In this document: in pieces, positions 54,507 to 62,613 of the stretch
Position numbering within the stretch: position 1 is the stretch's first letter
Layout: the number at the start of each line of letters is the position of its first letter
DNA from: an uncultured Pseudomonadales bacterium
GTDB taxonomy: Bacteria; Pseudomonadota; Gammaproteobacteria; Pseudomonadales; Cellvibrionaceae
Length of the DNA stretch: 64,000 nt
Reading direction: 5' to 3'
Assembly (NCBI GenBank): GCA_947487765.1
Contig: CANKXO010000001.1
Span: 1-64,000, forward strand
Notes under the pieces: model-generated
Seen by the model: the letters and a program-made list of their open reading frames with translations, nothing else
Told to the model about the DNA's origin: nothing
Database searches by the model: none
Program-made: the position numbers and the translations under genes

Positions 54507-54902
54507 TTATTTTTTCTTGGCTAGGTCTTGAGGTTTAAAAGTAAAAATAAATTTCTTAAACTCTTTATTATAGATTTTTTTAGGTAATCCTCTTAGTTCA
54601 ACTAAGGGTGTAGTTTTTTTGATGGCATCAATTGTGCTGTTATCAAAGGATATCGATCCACTTGATTTAATTACCTTAGCCTCAATTAAATTAGTATCAT
54701 CATCAAGCCGCACTCTTACTAATGTCTCTAAGCCTAAGTATGCATCATCGGGGCGTTTCCAATTGTTTGATATTGCATTGCGAATCAAAATAATGCAACT
54801 CTCTAACCTTTGGCAAGGTTCGTAACTTCGTTGTGGATACGGGGTTTGTTGAGAACAGCTCGTTATCGCTGCCAATATCAGCAAAAAAACTAAAATTTTA
54901 AT
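54507..54902 (-). CDS. Small lipoprotein with TonB/TolA C-terminal-like domain
   Basis: About 131 residues if read from ATT at 54902, which gives a normal lipoprotein signal (IKILVFLLILAAITSC). GGAG lies seven bases before that codon. The first usual start is TTG at 54884, leaving a signal that is too short. The mature part matches the TolA/TonB C-terminal fold: NAISNNWKRPDDAYLG, LIEAKVIKSSGSISFDNST and IDAIKKTTPL. It would sit in the outer or inner membrane. The function is unknown; a link to TonB or Tol partners is possible. Confidence 0.7.
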   Translation of the reverse strand: MKILVFLLILAAITSCSQQTPYPQRSYEPCQRLESCIILIRNAISNNWKRPDDAYLGLETLVRVRLDDDTNLIEAKVIKSSGSISFDNSTIDAIKKTTPLVELRGLPKKIYNKEFKKFIFTFKPQDLAKKK

Positions 54903-54938
54903 ATTTAATCTCCGTAGTTATGAATATCCAATATTTCA

Positions 54939-55160
54939 CTAGTCTTCAGTAGACCATTTAATTTGAAATTCTATTTCTTCGTCGCCGTCTTCTCTTTCAT
55001 GCTCAATATTAAATTCAGCTCGCACAGGGACATAGATCCTTTCCCCTGCAATTTGAATTTCGAATCTCTCGTCATTTTCTATGGCATCGGCAAGACGGCG
55101 TAACTTGGCTACAAACTCTGATTTTGGGTACGACTTTTCGATATCTCTATCATTACTCAT
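54939..55160 (-). CDS. Amphi-Trp domain protein
   Basis: A 73-residue acidic protein: VAKLRRLADAIENDERFEIQ, GERIYVPVRAEFNIEHERED and the ending EIEFQIKWST. The pattern is that of the amphi-Trp domain family, small soluble proteins with a conserved C-terminal Trp. Function unknown. It precedes the TolA-like lipoprotein gene on the same strand with only 36 bases between. Confidence 0.8.
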   Translation of the reverse strand: MSNDRDIEKSYPKSEFVAKLRRLADAIENDERFEIQIAGERIYVPVRAEFNIEHEREDGDEEIEFQIKWSTED

Positions 55161-55258
55161 TCATTTTCTCCCAGTGAGTGGTGTACATTCTATTTGCCTT
55201 TTATAGAAGGCTCACAATACAGGAAAAGTTAAGGCAGTTACATGACGTTTTTCTATGA

Positions 55259-55894
55259 TTACGCCTTTTTTAATACGATATCATATTCGTATGCTTCAGG
55301 ATTACGGCTAACTTTGGAGGCAATCATTAACGGACGTTCTTTTTTACTCTTGCGATTCAATAAACGGTCTAAATCATTCAACTTATGGCCAGGGAAATAC
55401 ATTTGTGTGACGAGCTCGCTATAGCCTTTTTTACTTATTTTAAAATGTATATGAGGTGGCCTCATCCATGTGCGCGAAGCTGGGTACGCCCCGGGGTAAA
55501 TGGTTTTAAAACGAAACCCACCATTTTTGCCACTTAGCACAATAGCCCAACCTTGAAAATTTAAGTCCAATGGTGCCTTATTGGTGTCGTGGGGGTGGCG
55601 GTATCTTCCTGCAGCATTTGCCTGCCAGAGATCAACGACGGCATCTTCAATTGGTTTGCCTTCTGTATCTAAGATTTGCCCCTGAATGATAATGGCTTTC
55701 CCTTTGGCTTGCTCTTGTTGGCCTTCAATTTTGGTCAGGTCAAAGTCGTTATCTTTCTGAGCAATGACAGGGTAAAAAGGGCCCTCGATTTCTTTTGGAG
55801 TGGGGGTGCGTGCAAGCGTAGCATTGGCGAATAGGCTGAATGTGCCACCAATAACGCCTCTCTTAATGAACGTTCTTCGGTTGGTATTCGCCAT
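55259..55894 (-). CDS. Exported intradiol ring-cleavage dioxygenase-like protein
   Basis: A 211-residue protein. A twin-arginine signal (NRRTFIKRGVIGG) ends near ALA at residue 28. The dioxygenase C domain has IEGPFYPV near 36, then VVDLWQANAAGRYRHP, YPGAYP and RPPHIHF. These supply the two Tyr and two His iron ligands of protocatechuate and catechol dioxygenases. It is shorter than the full enzymes and lacks the partner subunit. Tat export fits folding with iron in the cytosol. The substrate is unknown. Confidence 0.85.
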   Translation of the reverse strand: MANTNRRTFIKRGVIGGTFSLFANATLARTPTPKEIEGPFYPVIAQKDNDFDLTKIEGQQEQAKGKAIIIQGQILDTEGKPIEDAVVDLWQANAAGRYRHPHDTNKAPLDLNFQGWAIVLSGKNGGFRFKTIYPGAYPASRTWMRPPHIHFKISKKGYSELVTQMYFPGHKLNDLDRLLNRKSKKERPLMIASKVSRNPEAYEYDIVLKKA

Positions 55895-56008
55895 ATTTCC
55901 CCTCCTGTTTTACAGGGTTAATGTGTTAAAGAGTAGGTTGATTCATAAATTATGCTTTATTCGTTTTATATGTTCTCATAGTAAATTCAATTGGCTATTA
56001 ACATATGT

Positions 56009-56488
56009 TTAGACTGAAAAACTCATATATTGGACATCGAATGGAAGGTGTGGAAAAGTTTTAATTTGCCCTTCTATAAACCCAAGCTTCAGGTACCATT
56101 TTTTTAGTCTTATGTGTTCAGCAATAATGCCAATACTTATTCTATGGATATCCTTATTTTTGGCATAGCGAATAACATGGTTTACTAGTTTTTCGCCAAC
56201 GCCATTATGTCGATGCTGAGGTAGTACAGAAAGGCGATTTAAATAAGCAACGCTAGGTTTTGGGTTTTCGAAAGCGACACAGCCTATGTTAGCCTCTCCG
56301 TTTTTATAGATAAAGTACTCCTCGCCTCGATTAAAATCAGATAGCACCCAATCTTTATTGCAAAACGAAGGATGTTTTGGGTTGTTATTAATATTGAGGC
56401 CAAATTCTTTTGCAACATCCTTATTGGATTCGCTAATAATGGCTGAAATGATCTCAGCGTCCGCTGTTGTTGTTGTGATTATATTCAT
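56009..56488 (-). CDS. GNAT family N-acetyltransferase
   Basis: A 159-residue GNAT protein. The acetyl-CoA loop is LSVLPQHRHNGVGEKLVNHV near residue 90, and ISIGIIAEHIRLKKWYLKLGF follows as motif B. The substrate cannot be named. It lies between the dioxygenase gene and soxR, all on the minus strand, with 35 bases to soxR, so it may be co-transcribed with soxR. Confidence 0.88.
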   Translation of the reverse strand: MNIITTTTADAEIISAIISESNKDVAKEFGLNINNNPKHPSFCNKDWVLSDFNRGEEYFIYKNGEANIGCVAFENPKPSVAYLNRLSVLPQHRHNGVGEKLVNHVIRYAKNKDIHRISIGIIAEHIRLKKWYLKLGFIEGQIKTFPHLPFDVQYMSFSV

Positions 56489-56523
56489 GTAGTTCCTTGA
56501 ATAAGCTTTTAATACTTTATGAA

Positions 56524-56997
56524 TTATTCGCTTGTTTTGGTTTCAAATAAGAGCTGTGGCCCATTTCCTTGCGACGACAATATATCATCAGGGTTGCGCA
56601 ATGGGCAGTCGCTAGTCGATAAGCATCCGCATCCAATACAATCCGTTAGATCATCGCGAAGATGAGTTAAGAGCTGGATCCTTGCTTCAAGATCTTTTTT
56701 CCATTTGTTGGATAGCTTATCCCAATCTTTTTTGGTGGGTGTTCGCTGATTGGGAAGGCTTTTGAATGATTCCATAATATCCTGTAATGAAATTCCAATT
56801 TTTTGCGCGACTTTAATCACTGCAATCCGGCGCAATACATCTCGTGTGTAGCGACGTTGGTTACCCTGATTCCTTCGGCTTTGAATCAGTCCTTTTGCCT
56901 CGTAGAAGTGAATTGTTGATACGGCAACTCCGGCACGTTTGGCAACAGTGCCTACACTGAGTTCTTTCACTTGCTTAATAGCTTGAGATTTTTTCAT
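56524..56997 (-). CDS. soxR: Redox-sensitive MerR-family activator SoxR
   Basis: A 157-residue MerR-type regulator. The HTH reads SVGTVAKRAGVAVSTIHFYEAKGLI near residue 14 onwards (given in part). A dimer helix follows and the [2Fe-2S] cluster motif CIGCGCLSTSDC holds C120, C123, C125 and C131 in the exact SoxR spacing. It senses superoxide and redox-cycling compounds. It is divergent from a flavin reductase gene with a typical SoxR operator between them. Confidence 0.95.
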   Translation of the reverse strand: MKKSQAIKQVKELSVGTVAKRAGVAVSTIHFYEAKGLIQSRRNQGNQRRYTRDVLRRIAVIKVAQKIGISLQDIMESFKSLPNQRTPTKKDWDKLSNKWKKDLEARIQLLTHLRDDLTDCIGCGCLSTSDCPLRNPDDILSSQGNGPQLLFETKTSE

Positions 56998-57010
56998 TTA
57001 CCTCGTATCC

Positions 57011-57040
57011 AGTACTACAGCAATGTATTGGTGTAGTACT
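57011..57040. repeat. Inverted repeat in the soxR leader
   Basis: AGTACTACA and TGTAGTACT flank a 12-base loop. It lies 14 bases upstream of the soxR start codon on the soxR message side, and next to the SoxR operator. It may be part of the soxR leader or an additional operator. Confidence 0.7.
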
Positions 57041-57056
57041 TTATATAAAAACACTA

Positions 57057-57087
57057 TTGACCTCAAGTTAAGTTGAGGTTTTAAAAT
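57057..57087 (+). promoter_or_regulatory. SoxR-controlled promoter with operator
   Basis: TTGACC, a 19-base spacer and TAAAAT. The long spacer is typical of MerR-family promoters. Within it, CCTCAAGTTAAGTTGAGG (57061-57078) matches the SoxR box, with one base different from the perfect palindrome. It directs transcription to the flavin reductase gene at 57129. Confidence 0.9.
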
Positions 57088-57128
57088 GCAGGCCTTTCAA
57101 GTGATAGATAGCATGAGGGTTAAGTTTA

Positions 57129-57638
57129 ATGACGAAGGCAATTGCATTATTTTCAAGTTCTCGGAGGCAGGGCAATACCGGTATGTTAATGGATCAGGTG
57201 GCGGATCAAGCGGGTATAGAAGTGATCGATTTAGATAAGATGAATATTTCTCCCTTCAATTATGAAAACAAGCATAGTGGAGATGATTTTCTGCCGTTGA
57301 TTAAAAAGATACTGAATTATGATCATATCATTTTTGCTTCACCGGTTTATTGGTACTCGGTTAGCCCGGCGATGAAAATATTCTTAGATCGAATCTCTGA
57401 TTTGCTCATATTTCCTGAGTTATTAGATACCGGGCGTGAACTTAGAGGAAAGCATGCTTACGTCGTTTCCACCTCTATCGGTAGAGAACTTTGTTCAACC
57501 TTTGAAGACGCCTTTATCAAAACATTTGGTTATCTAGGGATGAATTATGGTGGTGCACTTCATATCGATTGTACGGAAGACCTTGATATTAACAGACACC
57601 AAAATGAGATTTCAGCGTTTGTTAATATTATACGGTAG
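57129..57638 (+). CDS. NADPH-dependent FMN reductase-like flavodoxin-fold protein
   Basis: A 169-residue protein. AIALFSSSRRQGNTGMLMDQ is the FMN-phosphate loop and ASPVYWYSVSPAMKIFLDR the second FMN motif. It belongs to the iron-sulfur flavoprotein/NADPH-dependent reductase group. It lies right behind a SoxR promoter, so it is a likely member of the SoxR regulon, for example reducing quinones or redox-cycling drugs. It is monocistronic. Confidence 0.88.
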   Translation: MTKAIALFSSSRRQGNTGMLMDQVADQAGIEVIDLDKMNISPFNYENKHSGDDFLPLIKKILNYDHIIFASPVYWYSVSPAMKIFLDRISDLLIFPELLDTGRELRGKHAYVVSTSIGRELCSTFEDAFIKTFGYLGMNYGGALHIDCTEDLDINRHQNEISAFVNIIR

Positions 57639-57724
57639 TTAACAGCTTGATGGGTAATAACAGTAGGGCTGATTCAATTGTTTGAATAAATACTATTCGG
57701 AAATTAGATCTGCCTTACTTATTT

Positions 57725-58210
57725 TTATAGCTCCAGTATCATTAATTTTGCACAACTACCATAACTTGGACAGATAGCTGCATTATCTATCACAACAAAT
57801 CCATATTGAGCCCAAAAAGAGCTTGAGCTTTGTACTGCTACGAGTGATATTTTTGTAAATCTTTTTGTTTTTGCCTTATCGATAAGGTCTTTTACCATAG
57901 CTTTAGCGATACCTTTCCCTCGAGCTTTATTAGATAGTGCGAGATCATGAAGGTATAAAGTAGAAGTTTGTTGATTGCTTATGGAAATATCTTCATTGAG
58001 CGTTGGAGGCTTATCACTTGCCCACAGGTGAGATAATAAATAGGCTAATATTTCACCGTCATTGCTGGTAAATATTGAGCAAGTATCCGGAGAAAAAGTC
58101 CACTTCTTTTTGAGAATGCTGATATCTTCTGGCGGAAGCTCCGTATAAGCCTCCTGTTGTATTTTCTGGATGGCATCCCACGAATTTTCTGATATTTGAG
58201 CTATGGGCAT
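57725..58210 (-). CDS. GNAT family N-acetyltransferase
   Basis: A 161-residue GNAT protein. LHDLALSNKARGKGIAKAMV near residue 92 is the acetyl-CoA loop; KISLVAVQSSSSFWAQYGF follows. It has no close similarity to the other GNAT protein at 56 kb. The substrate is unknown. It is alone, on the minus strand. Confidence 0.87.
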   Translation of the reverse strand: MPIAQISENSWDAIQKIQQEAYTELPPEDISILKKKWTFSPDTCSIFTSNDGEILAYLLSHLWASDKPPTLNEDISISNQQTSTLYLHDLALSNKARGKGIAKAMVKDLIDKAKTKRFTKISLVAVQSSSSFWAQYGFVVIDNAAICPSYGSCAKLMILEL

Positions 58211-58314
58211 TATTTAATTTCTTTCGCGTTAGCCATAAGTATTAAGGTCAGTTGGAAAAGAATTGAATGTCTCACGTTCTTCGTCAGTGTATTCTCCGAC
58301 TTTATGTCGAGAAA

Positions 58315-58341
58315 AAATTGTATCTGGCCCTACTTATTTTA
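58315..58341. repeat. Cassette-end repeat, copy 1
   Basis: AAATTGTATCTGGCCCTACT followed by TATTTTA. It matches 25 of 27 bases of copy 3 (59141-59167), 826 bases away in the same direction. It lies about 70 bases past the stop of the Yip1-like gene. Confidence 0.8.
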
Positions 58342-58374
58342 AATTAATATTTTTTAATCTAATTAATATATAAG

Positions 58375-58398
58375 TCGTATATGACCCTGTTGATTTAA
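58375..58398. repeat. Cassette-end repeat, copy 2 (degenerate)
   Basis: TCGTATATGACCCTGTTGAT and TTAA, similar to copies 1 and 3 at about 18 of 24 positions. It lies between copy 1 and the 3' end of the Yip1-like gene. Confidence 0.5.
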
Positions 58399-58411
58399 GT
58401 TAATTCATTTT

Positions 58412-59107
58412 TTATATATTTTCTTTGAATGCACAGAGTAGGGTTCCAATGACAGGTCTCTGCAGGTAGCTAACAGTTATAGAGATTGTATAAAGGCTTA
58501 TTAAACTAACAAAAATAGATTTGAATATGCCAAATTTATGTGCAGATCTTACAAGATTAATTAATACGATAAAATATATGAAATAACCAAGTGCGACATA
58601 AATTTCGCTTGACATAGAATATATGTTTGAACTAATGGCTTTACTCATATTATGTGCTGACAGGGCTGTTAAATCGCACCTTAACAACTCATTATCTCTC
58701 ATTGCTCGAGATGGTATTTCAAACATTTTTACGAATACTAAAATTGACACTGAATAAAAAAACATAGATATGGTTTGAAGAATTCCTCCCTTTCCAAAGA
58801 AAATTTTGCAAATTAACCATATCTGAAATGCGTATAAGATAAATAAAATCCATGCAATAACAATATTTATTATAAAGAATAACGAATCCAAATGTAAGCC
58901 ATGCAGGCGATACGACGGTATGCTCAGTAAAGCCATTAGAGCTGCTGCGATGAGAGCGAAAGTGCTGGCTTTTACAAACTCCTTATCACTGTTGTCAACT
59001 TTGTCAAAGAATTTTGATGGGCTTGATATTATTTTGGGGATGTTTCTAAAAAAGCGAGAAAATTTACCTAAGCTTACTTTTAAAATTTTATCGTATGCTT
59101 CGTCCAT
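58412..59107 (-). CDS. Membrane protein, Yip1-like
   Basis: A 231-residue protein. The N-terminal part (ISSPSKFFDKVDNSDKEFVKA) resembles the Yip1/DUF1282 start, and five membrane helices follow (about 47-67, 80-105, 110-135, 165-190 and 197-220). The role is unknown. It is flanked on both sides by copies of the same short repeat, which suggests that it was gained or duplicated as a unit. It could be a bystander or an immunity protein of the toxin locus. Confidence 0.65.
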   Translation of the reverse strand: MDEAYDKILKVSLGKFSRFFRNIPKIISSPSKFFDKVDNSDKEFVKASTFALIAAALMALLSIPSYRLHGLHLDSLFFIINIVIAWILFILYAFQIWLICKIFFGKGGILQTISMFFYSVSILVFVKMFEIPSRAMRDNELLRCDLTALSAHNMSKAISSNIYSMSSEIYVALGYFIYFIVLINLVRSAHKFGIFKSIFVSLISLYTISITVSYLQRPVIGTLLCAFKENI

Positions 59108-59140
59108 AATGGAATCCTAATATTGTATAACAGCTTGTGT

Positions 59141-59167
59141 AAGTTGTATCTGACCCTACTTATTTTA
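59141..59167. repeat. Cassette-end repeat, copy 3
   Basis: AAGTTGTATCTGACCCTACT followed by TATTTTA. It ends at the stop codon of the Tsi6-like gene and matches copy 1 closely. Such repeats at the 3' ends of neighbouring genes are a sign of cassette exchange by recombination. Confidence 0.8.
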
Positions 59168-59434
59168 TTGTCGAATTACGAATGTAGATATCTCCCCTAT
59201 TTTTTCTTCTAAGTCCGGGTCTGACCCTGAGAGGTTTCTAGACGCAATAATTCCAAAACTTAATGTTCGTCCATTTAGTTCATCGACTACTTTCTTTCCA
59301 TTCTCAATACATTCTTTAACAAACTCTAATTGTTTTATTATCGTTGGATAAGTTTTATCATCTGGCTCATTCTTTTCTTTAATGCTTAATTCTTTTAAAA
59401 CTTGCTCTATCAAGTTCGATATTTTTTGAGTCAT
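59165..59434 (-). CDS. Tsi6-like immunity protein
   Basis: An 89-residue acidic helical protein. IIKQLEFVKECIENGK, LNGRTLSFGIIASRNL and GSDPDLEEKIGEI match the pattern of Pseudomonas Tsi6 (KQLQYIRSVL, LHRLTLGSIAVKEF, TDPELSRAL). Tsi6 neutralises the NAD(P) glycohydrolase Tse6. It starts two bases after the toxin stop, with AGGA eight bases before the ATG. The position and match together support an immunity role. Confidence 0.7.
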   Translation of the reverse strand: MTQKISNLIEQVLKELSIKEKNEPDDKTYPTIIKQLEFVKECIENGKKVVDELNGRTLSFGIIASRNLSGSDPDLEEKIGEISTFVIRQ

Positions 59435-59436
59435 TG

Positions 59437-61161
59437 CTATAGTCCTAAACTAGATTGTTTTATAGTGTTATTTACAAATAATTGGACTCCGCCTCCTTGG
59501 GTTACTACTGGGTTATCTGGGTTTGTCCAAACGTCTGTTACAGGCTTTGCGTAAGATTGAATGCCAGAGCCTTCTGGCATTTTAAAAGAACTTAATGTTC
59601 TTCCTTCACTGCTAATACCAAGAGAGTCTGCTGTTTGATTACTAAAAGGGTCGAACCAATTCCCAGGCTTTCCATCCCCTTTAGTATATTGAGTCATAGT
59701 ATCTGGAGGAGGAAATTTAACAATTTCAACAGGTTTACTAAGATCAAACCCGCCATTAATGCCTTTATCTGTATTACCGAGAGCATTATCAATTTGATAG
59801 GGTTTAAAACCATTGTTAGTTAAGTAATCTCTAGAAACCTTTTCGCGAGCAGCAATATGCTTTGGTGTTGTACCTTCTGATTTTGCTAATTCGACCTCTT
59901 CTGCAGAAGGTTTCTCTCTTCTGTTGTTCTTGGATCGATCGCCGCTATTAAGCTGCTGATCTGAGTTCGGTTTTTTCTTTGGTAAGTCTTCCGGGTAAAC
60001 CTTAATAAGTGGCTCTTCAGTTTTCAGTGTGGGTTTATCCAGCATCTTAGCCAAATCAGATAAATGATCAATCGCCTCTACGGTTAATGGACCAATACGT
60101 TTGGTTGCCGTTGTTGCTCTGGCTGCCCGTGTGGTATTGGCGGCAAGTTGTCCGCCCCGTCTGGCCGCATTTATCAGGCCGCCCGTTGCAATAGCCAGTA
60201 AGACCTCGATCCCAATCTCAAAGAAGATACGATCACCGATCGTTTGTTGTTTGCGGTAAGGCATACTTTTATACAGGCTATCGAAGTAATCGAATAGCAA
60301 GGTGCGAGTGAGCCCATCATTGTAAAGCATTATCAGCATTTCGTAGCCTTGTTTGGCTTTTTTCGACACCGTGTCCACAAATTCTTGTTGGCTCTTGATG
60401 CGGTCGCCAATTACAATGCCCCACTCATTGAGCGCTTGTCGTGCTGCTGCCTGATCACCCGTCAATGTATTGCCAGCGGCTTTCAGTGCAGCACTGTTGA
60501 CCTTAAACTGAAATTCCAACTCATTGCCAACCACTGATACCGCAAACACTGCAATATCTTTTAAGCCAACCAGCAGGTCCCATACCGTATCCGCAAAGGT
60601 CATACCGGAGTCATAGGCTTCAATAATGTTTTGCCATAGTTGCCAGCGGTCAAAGTGTAATTGGTCAGCTGCTACTTTACCTAGCCAACGTTCAGTAATG
60701 TCGTAACCAAACGATTCTGCCAATTCATTACGTTTGTCAGAAATGGGGTTGCCAGTACTGGCGTAGTTCTGTGGATTACTGTAGATAGGGTCATCCGCAT
60801 TTGCCATTCGATCAGCAATGGCATCACCGACATTAAATACTTGAATATAACCACTCATAATCAGCGATTCGACTCTACTTCGTATGTGCAGCGTATCCCA
60901 AAAACCTATGTCCGTTTCATAAACACCACTTAAGTGATAGATTTGTATTAATTGGTGAGTGTCCAATCGATACATTAATATATCGATTGCTTCCAGCGGG
61001 TTGTGACTGAATTGACTAAAGCTTTCGCGTTTTAAAATTAGCCAGTAGGAGGGTTTAAAGAATTGATCGGCAAAAATCCAATTGTCGACGCCAAAATCAA
61101 AGCCAACCAATTCACTTGAGGCAAGGGTACGTTGAGTGATATCCATAACGAAACAATCCAT
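59437..61161 (-). CDS. Polymorphic toxin with Tse6/Ntox46-like C-terminal domain
   Basis: A 574-residue protein. The first 400 residues are not of a family I know; there is a helical region with hydrophobic stretches at about 195-215 and 325-345 (FFEIGIEVLLAIATGGLINA). A basic, Pro/Ser-rich linker covers about 385-425. The last 110 residues look like polymorphic toxin type 46/Tse6: INGGFDLSKPVEIVKFPP, QYTKGDGKPGNWF, SLGISSEGRTL and TQGGGVQLFV. Tse6 breaks down NAD(P). No PAAR or VgrG is linked. The start is ATG 61161 or 61146, neither with a clear ribosome site. Confidence 0.72.
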   Translation of the reverse strand: MDCFVMDITQRTLASSELVGFDFGVDNWIFADQFFKPSYWLILKRESFSQFSHNPLEAIDILMYRLDTHQLIQIYHLSGVYETDIGFWDTLHIRSRVESLIMSGYIQVFNVGDAIADRMANADDPIYSNPQNYASTGNPISDKRNELAESFGYDITERWLGKVAADQLHFDRWQLWQNIIEAYDSGMTFADTVWDLLVGLKDIAVFAVSVVGNELEFQFKVNSAALKAAGNTLTGDQAAARQALNEWGIVIGDRIKSQQEFVDTVSKKAKQGYEMLIMLYNDGLTRTLLFDYFDSLYKSMPYRKQQTIGDRIFFEIGIEVLLAIATGGLINAARRGGQLAANTTRAARATTATKRIGPLTVEAIDHLSDLAKMLDKPTLKTEEPLIKVYPEDLPKKKPNSDQQLNSGDRSKNNRREKPSAEEVELAKSEGTTPKHIAAREKVSRDYLTNNGFKPYQIDNALGNTDKGINGGFDLSKPVEIVKFPPPDTMTQYTKGDGKPGNWFDPFSNQTADSLGISSEGRTLSSFKMPEGSGIQSYAKPVTDVWTNPDNPVVTQGGGVQLFVNNTIKQSSLGL

Positions 61162-61433
61162 GTATCCGTGTAATAAATAGTGCGTCAGTTATTTCTTATT
61201 TACTTTACTGTATCCCTGGAGAGCTTTCAAAACTCAAAGCGTGATATTAATCACGGTTTGAACTTAAGGACGTTATGTTTTTGATAAATCAATCTTGAAT
61301 GTTGTTTTATGTGTCAAATAAGTTTGCTGTTGCTTTTAATAAAAAATGTTTGACCCAATAAAGGGGACACAACTATTTAATCGGTAAAACCATCTTTTTT
61401 AAGCTAAAAATAAATGCATCTCTTTTAAACATA

Positions 61434-62012
61434 TTATGCATTGTTTGTATATGATTCAAAAATTTCAAGAGCTTCTCTTTCTATTAATAATCGAAGGCAA
61501 TGGCTACAAGAGCCGTACATTTCTAATAGCTTTACTATTGCCCTTTGAACTCCTTCTGGATCGGAAGGTAACTTAACCTCGGGAGCCTCTTTGATGTACT
61601 GAGACATAAGAGCAACTTCTCTCGGCATATCGTTAGAGTATTTTTTAAGCTCATCATTTATGTGGTTTAACTGAAAAGGAAGCCCTTCGATATATGAAGT
61701 AAGGTGGCTTGCTACAAACGATGTAATCATTGATTCATCTTCCCTATCGGCCAGTGCCATACCTGCAAATTGACCCAATCCATCATTTAATTTTGAAATT
61801 GACTCATCTACTTTCGTCAGCTTTTCTTTGTGGAACTCGAATATTTTTTCTCTGGCTTTAAACTCGTTATTCTTATTTAGCTCTTCGATTCTAAGCTTGA
61901 GTTGAAATTGCCCAGCCTTATAGCCAACAATTGCAGTAATGATCGCAGGCCCAAGTATTTTGATACTATCGGAAATAACTTCTAAAGTTAGTTTGTATAG
62001 TTCAGCGTCCAT
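61434..62012 (-). CDS. Hypothetical protein with one membrane segment and coiled coil
   Basis: A 192-residue protein. An N-terminal hydrophobic helix (IKILGPAIITAIVGYKAGQ, about 18-36) is followed by a charged coiled coil (about 40-80) and a helical C-terminal domain with a CSHCLRLL pair of cysteines. I do not recognise the family. It lies alone between the toxin gene and the nrdB-linked genes, with short AATAAAGGG-like motifs on both sides. Confidence 0.65.
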   Translation of the reverse strand: MDAELYKLTLEVISDSIKILGPAIITAIVGYKAGQFQLKLRIEELNKNNEFKAREKIFEFHKEKLTKVDESISKLNDGLGQFAGMALADREDESMITSFVASHLTSYIEGLPFQLNHINDELKKYSNDMPREVALMSQYIKEAPEVKLPSDPEGVQRAIVKLLEMYGSCSHCLRLLIEREALEIFESYTNNA

Positions 62013-62185
62013 TCAATACTCACTTTGATGCATAATAGCTAAACATACCGTTAATAACCGTATATTTGTTTTAGATAAGTTAATAAAGGGACAGTCATGC
62101 CACCCATTGGTAAGGGAGCAAAAAACATAGTATTCGTATCGACTATCCCTATCTTCATATCAACTAAGATTATTGTTCGTATTCC

Positions 62186-62563
62186 TTACTCTTCATCCAA
62201 ATAATGCAGCATGGCTTTCATGACTTGGTGCACTTCCCAGGCGTCGAATAGTTCGTTGTTGGGAAAGAGGGGGAGGTTGGTGCGGCTGTTGATGTACATA
62301 CAGTCGTCGTAGGAGGTGTCTCGAATAATCTGGCGCAGTGTCAGGCGGACACGTTCTTGCCAGTTATCTTTTTGGATTATAAAGTTTTTCGCGCCGTTAA
62401 TGACTAGCTCTTCCAGTAACCAGTTAGAGGGAATGGAGTAGGCAGGGTAGCGGGCATGATATTGGTCGCGCAGGTGTCGGATCATGCGAGTGATCTGACG
62501 TTGTACTCGTGTGCCATTGGGTTGTTCTAAATAGACACGGCTTGGTTCATGAACTGCCAACAT
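62186..62563 (-). CDS. Conserved hypothetical protein
   Basis: A 125-residue protein. RQITRMIRHLRDQYHARYPAYS, PSNWLLEELV and RTNLPLFPNNELFDAWEVHQ are notable segments. The phrase PSNWLLEELV is reminiscent of the C-terminal helical part of some nucleotidyltransferase-fold proteins, but no catalytic domain is present. It is 50 bases downstream of the 91-residue gene. The function is unknown. Confidence 0.65.
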   Translation of the reverse strand: MLAVHEPSRVYLEQPNGTRVQRQITRMIRHLRDQYHARYPAYSIPSNWLLEELVINGAKNFIIQKDNWQERVRLTLRQIIRDTSYDDCMYINSRTNLPLFPNNELFDAWEVHQVMKAMLHYLDEE

Positions 62564-62613
62564 AATACTTGCCCCTTAAGTTTAACGACTTAATTAACAC
62601 CTAATGTTGCTTA

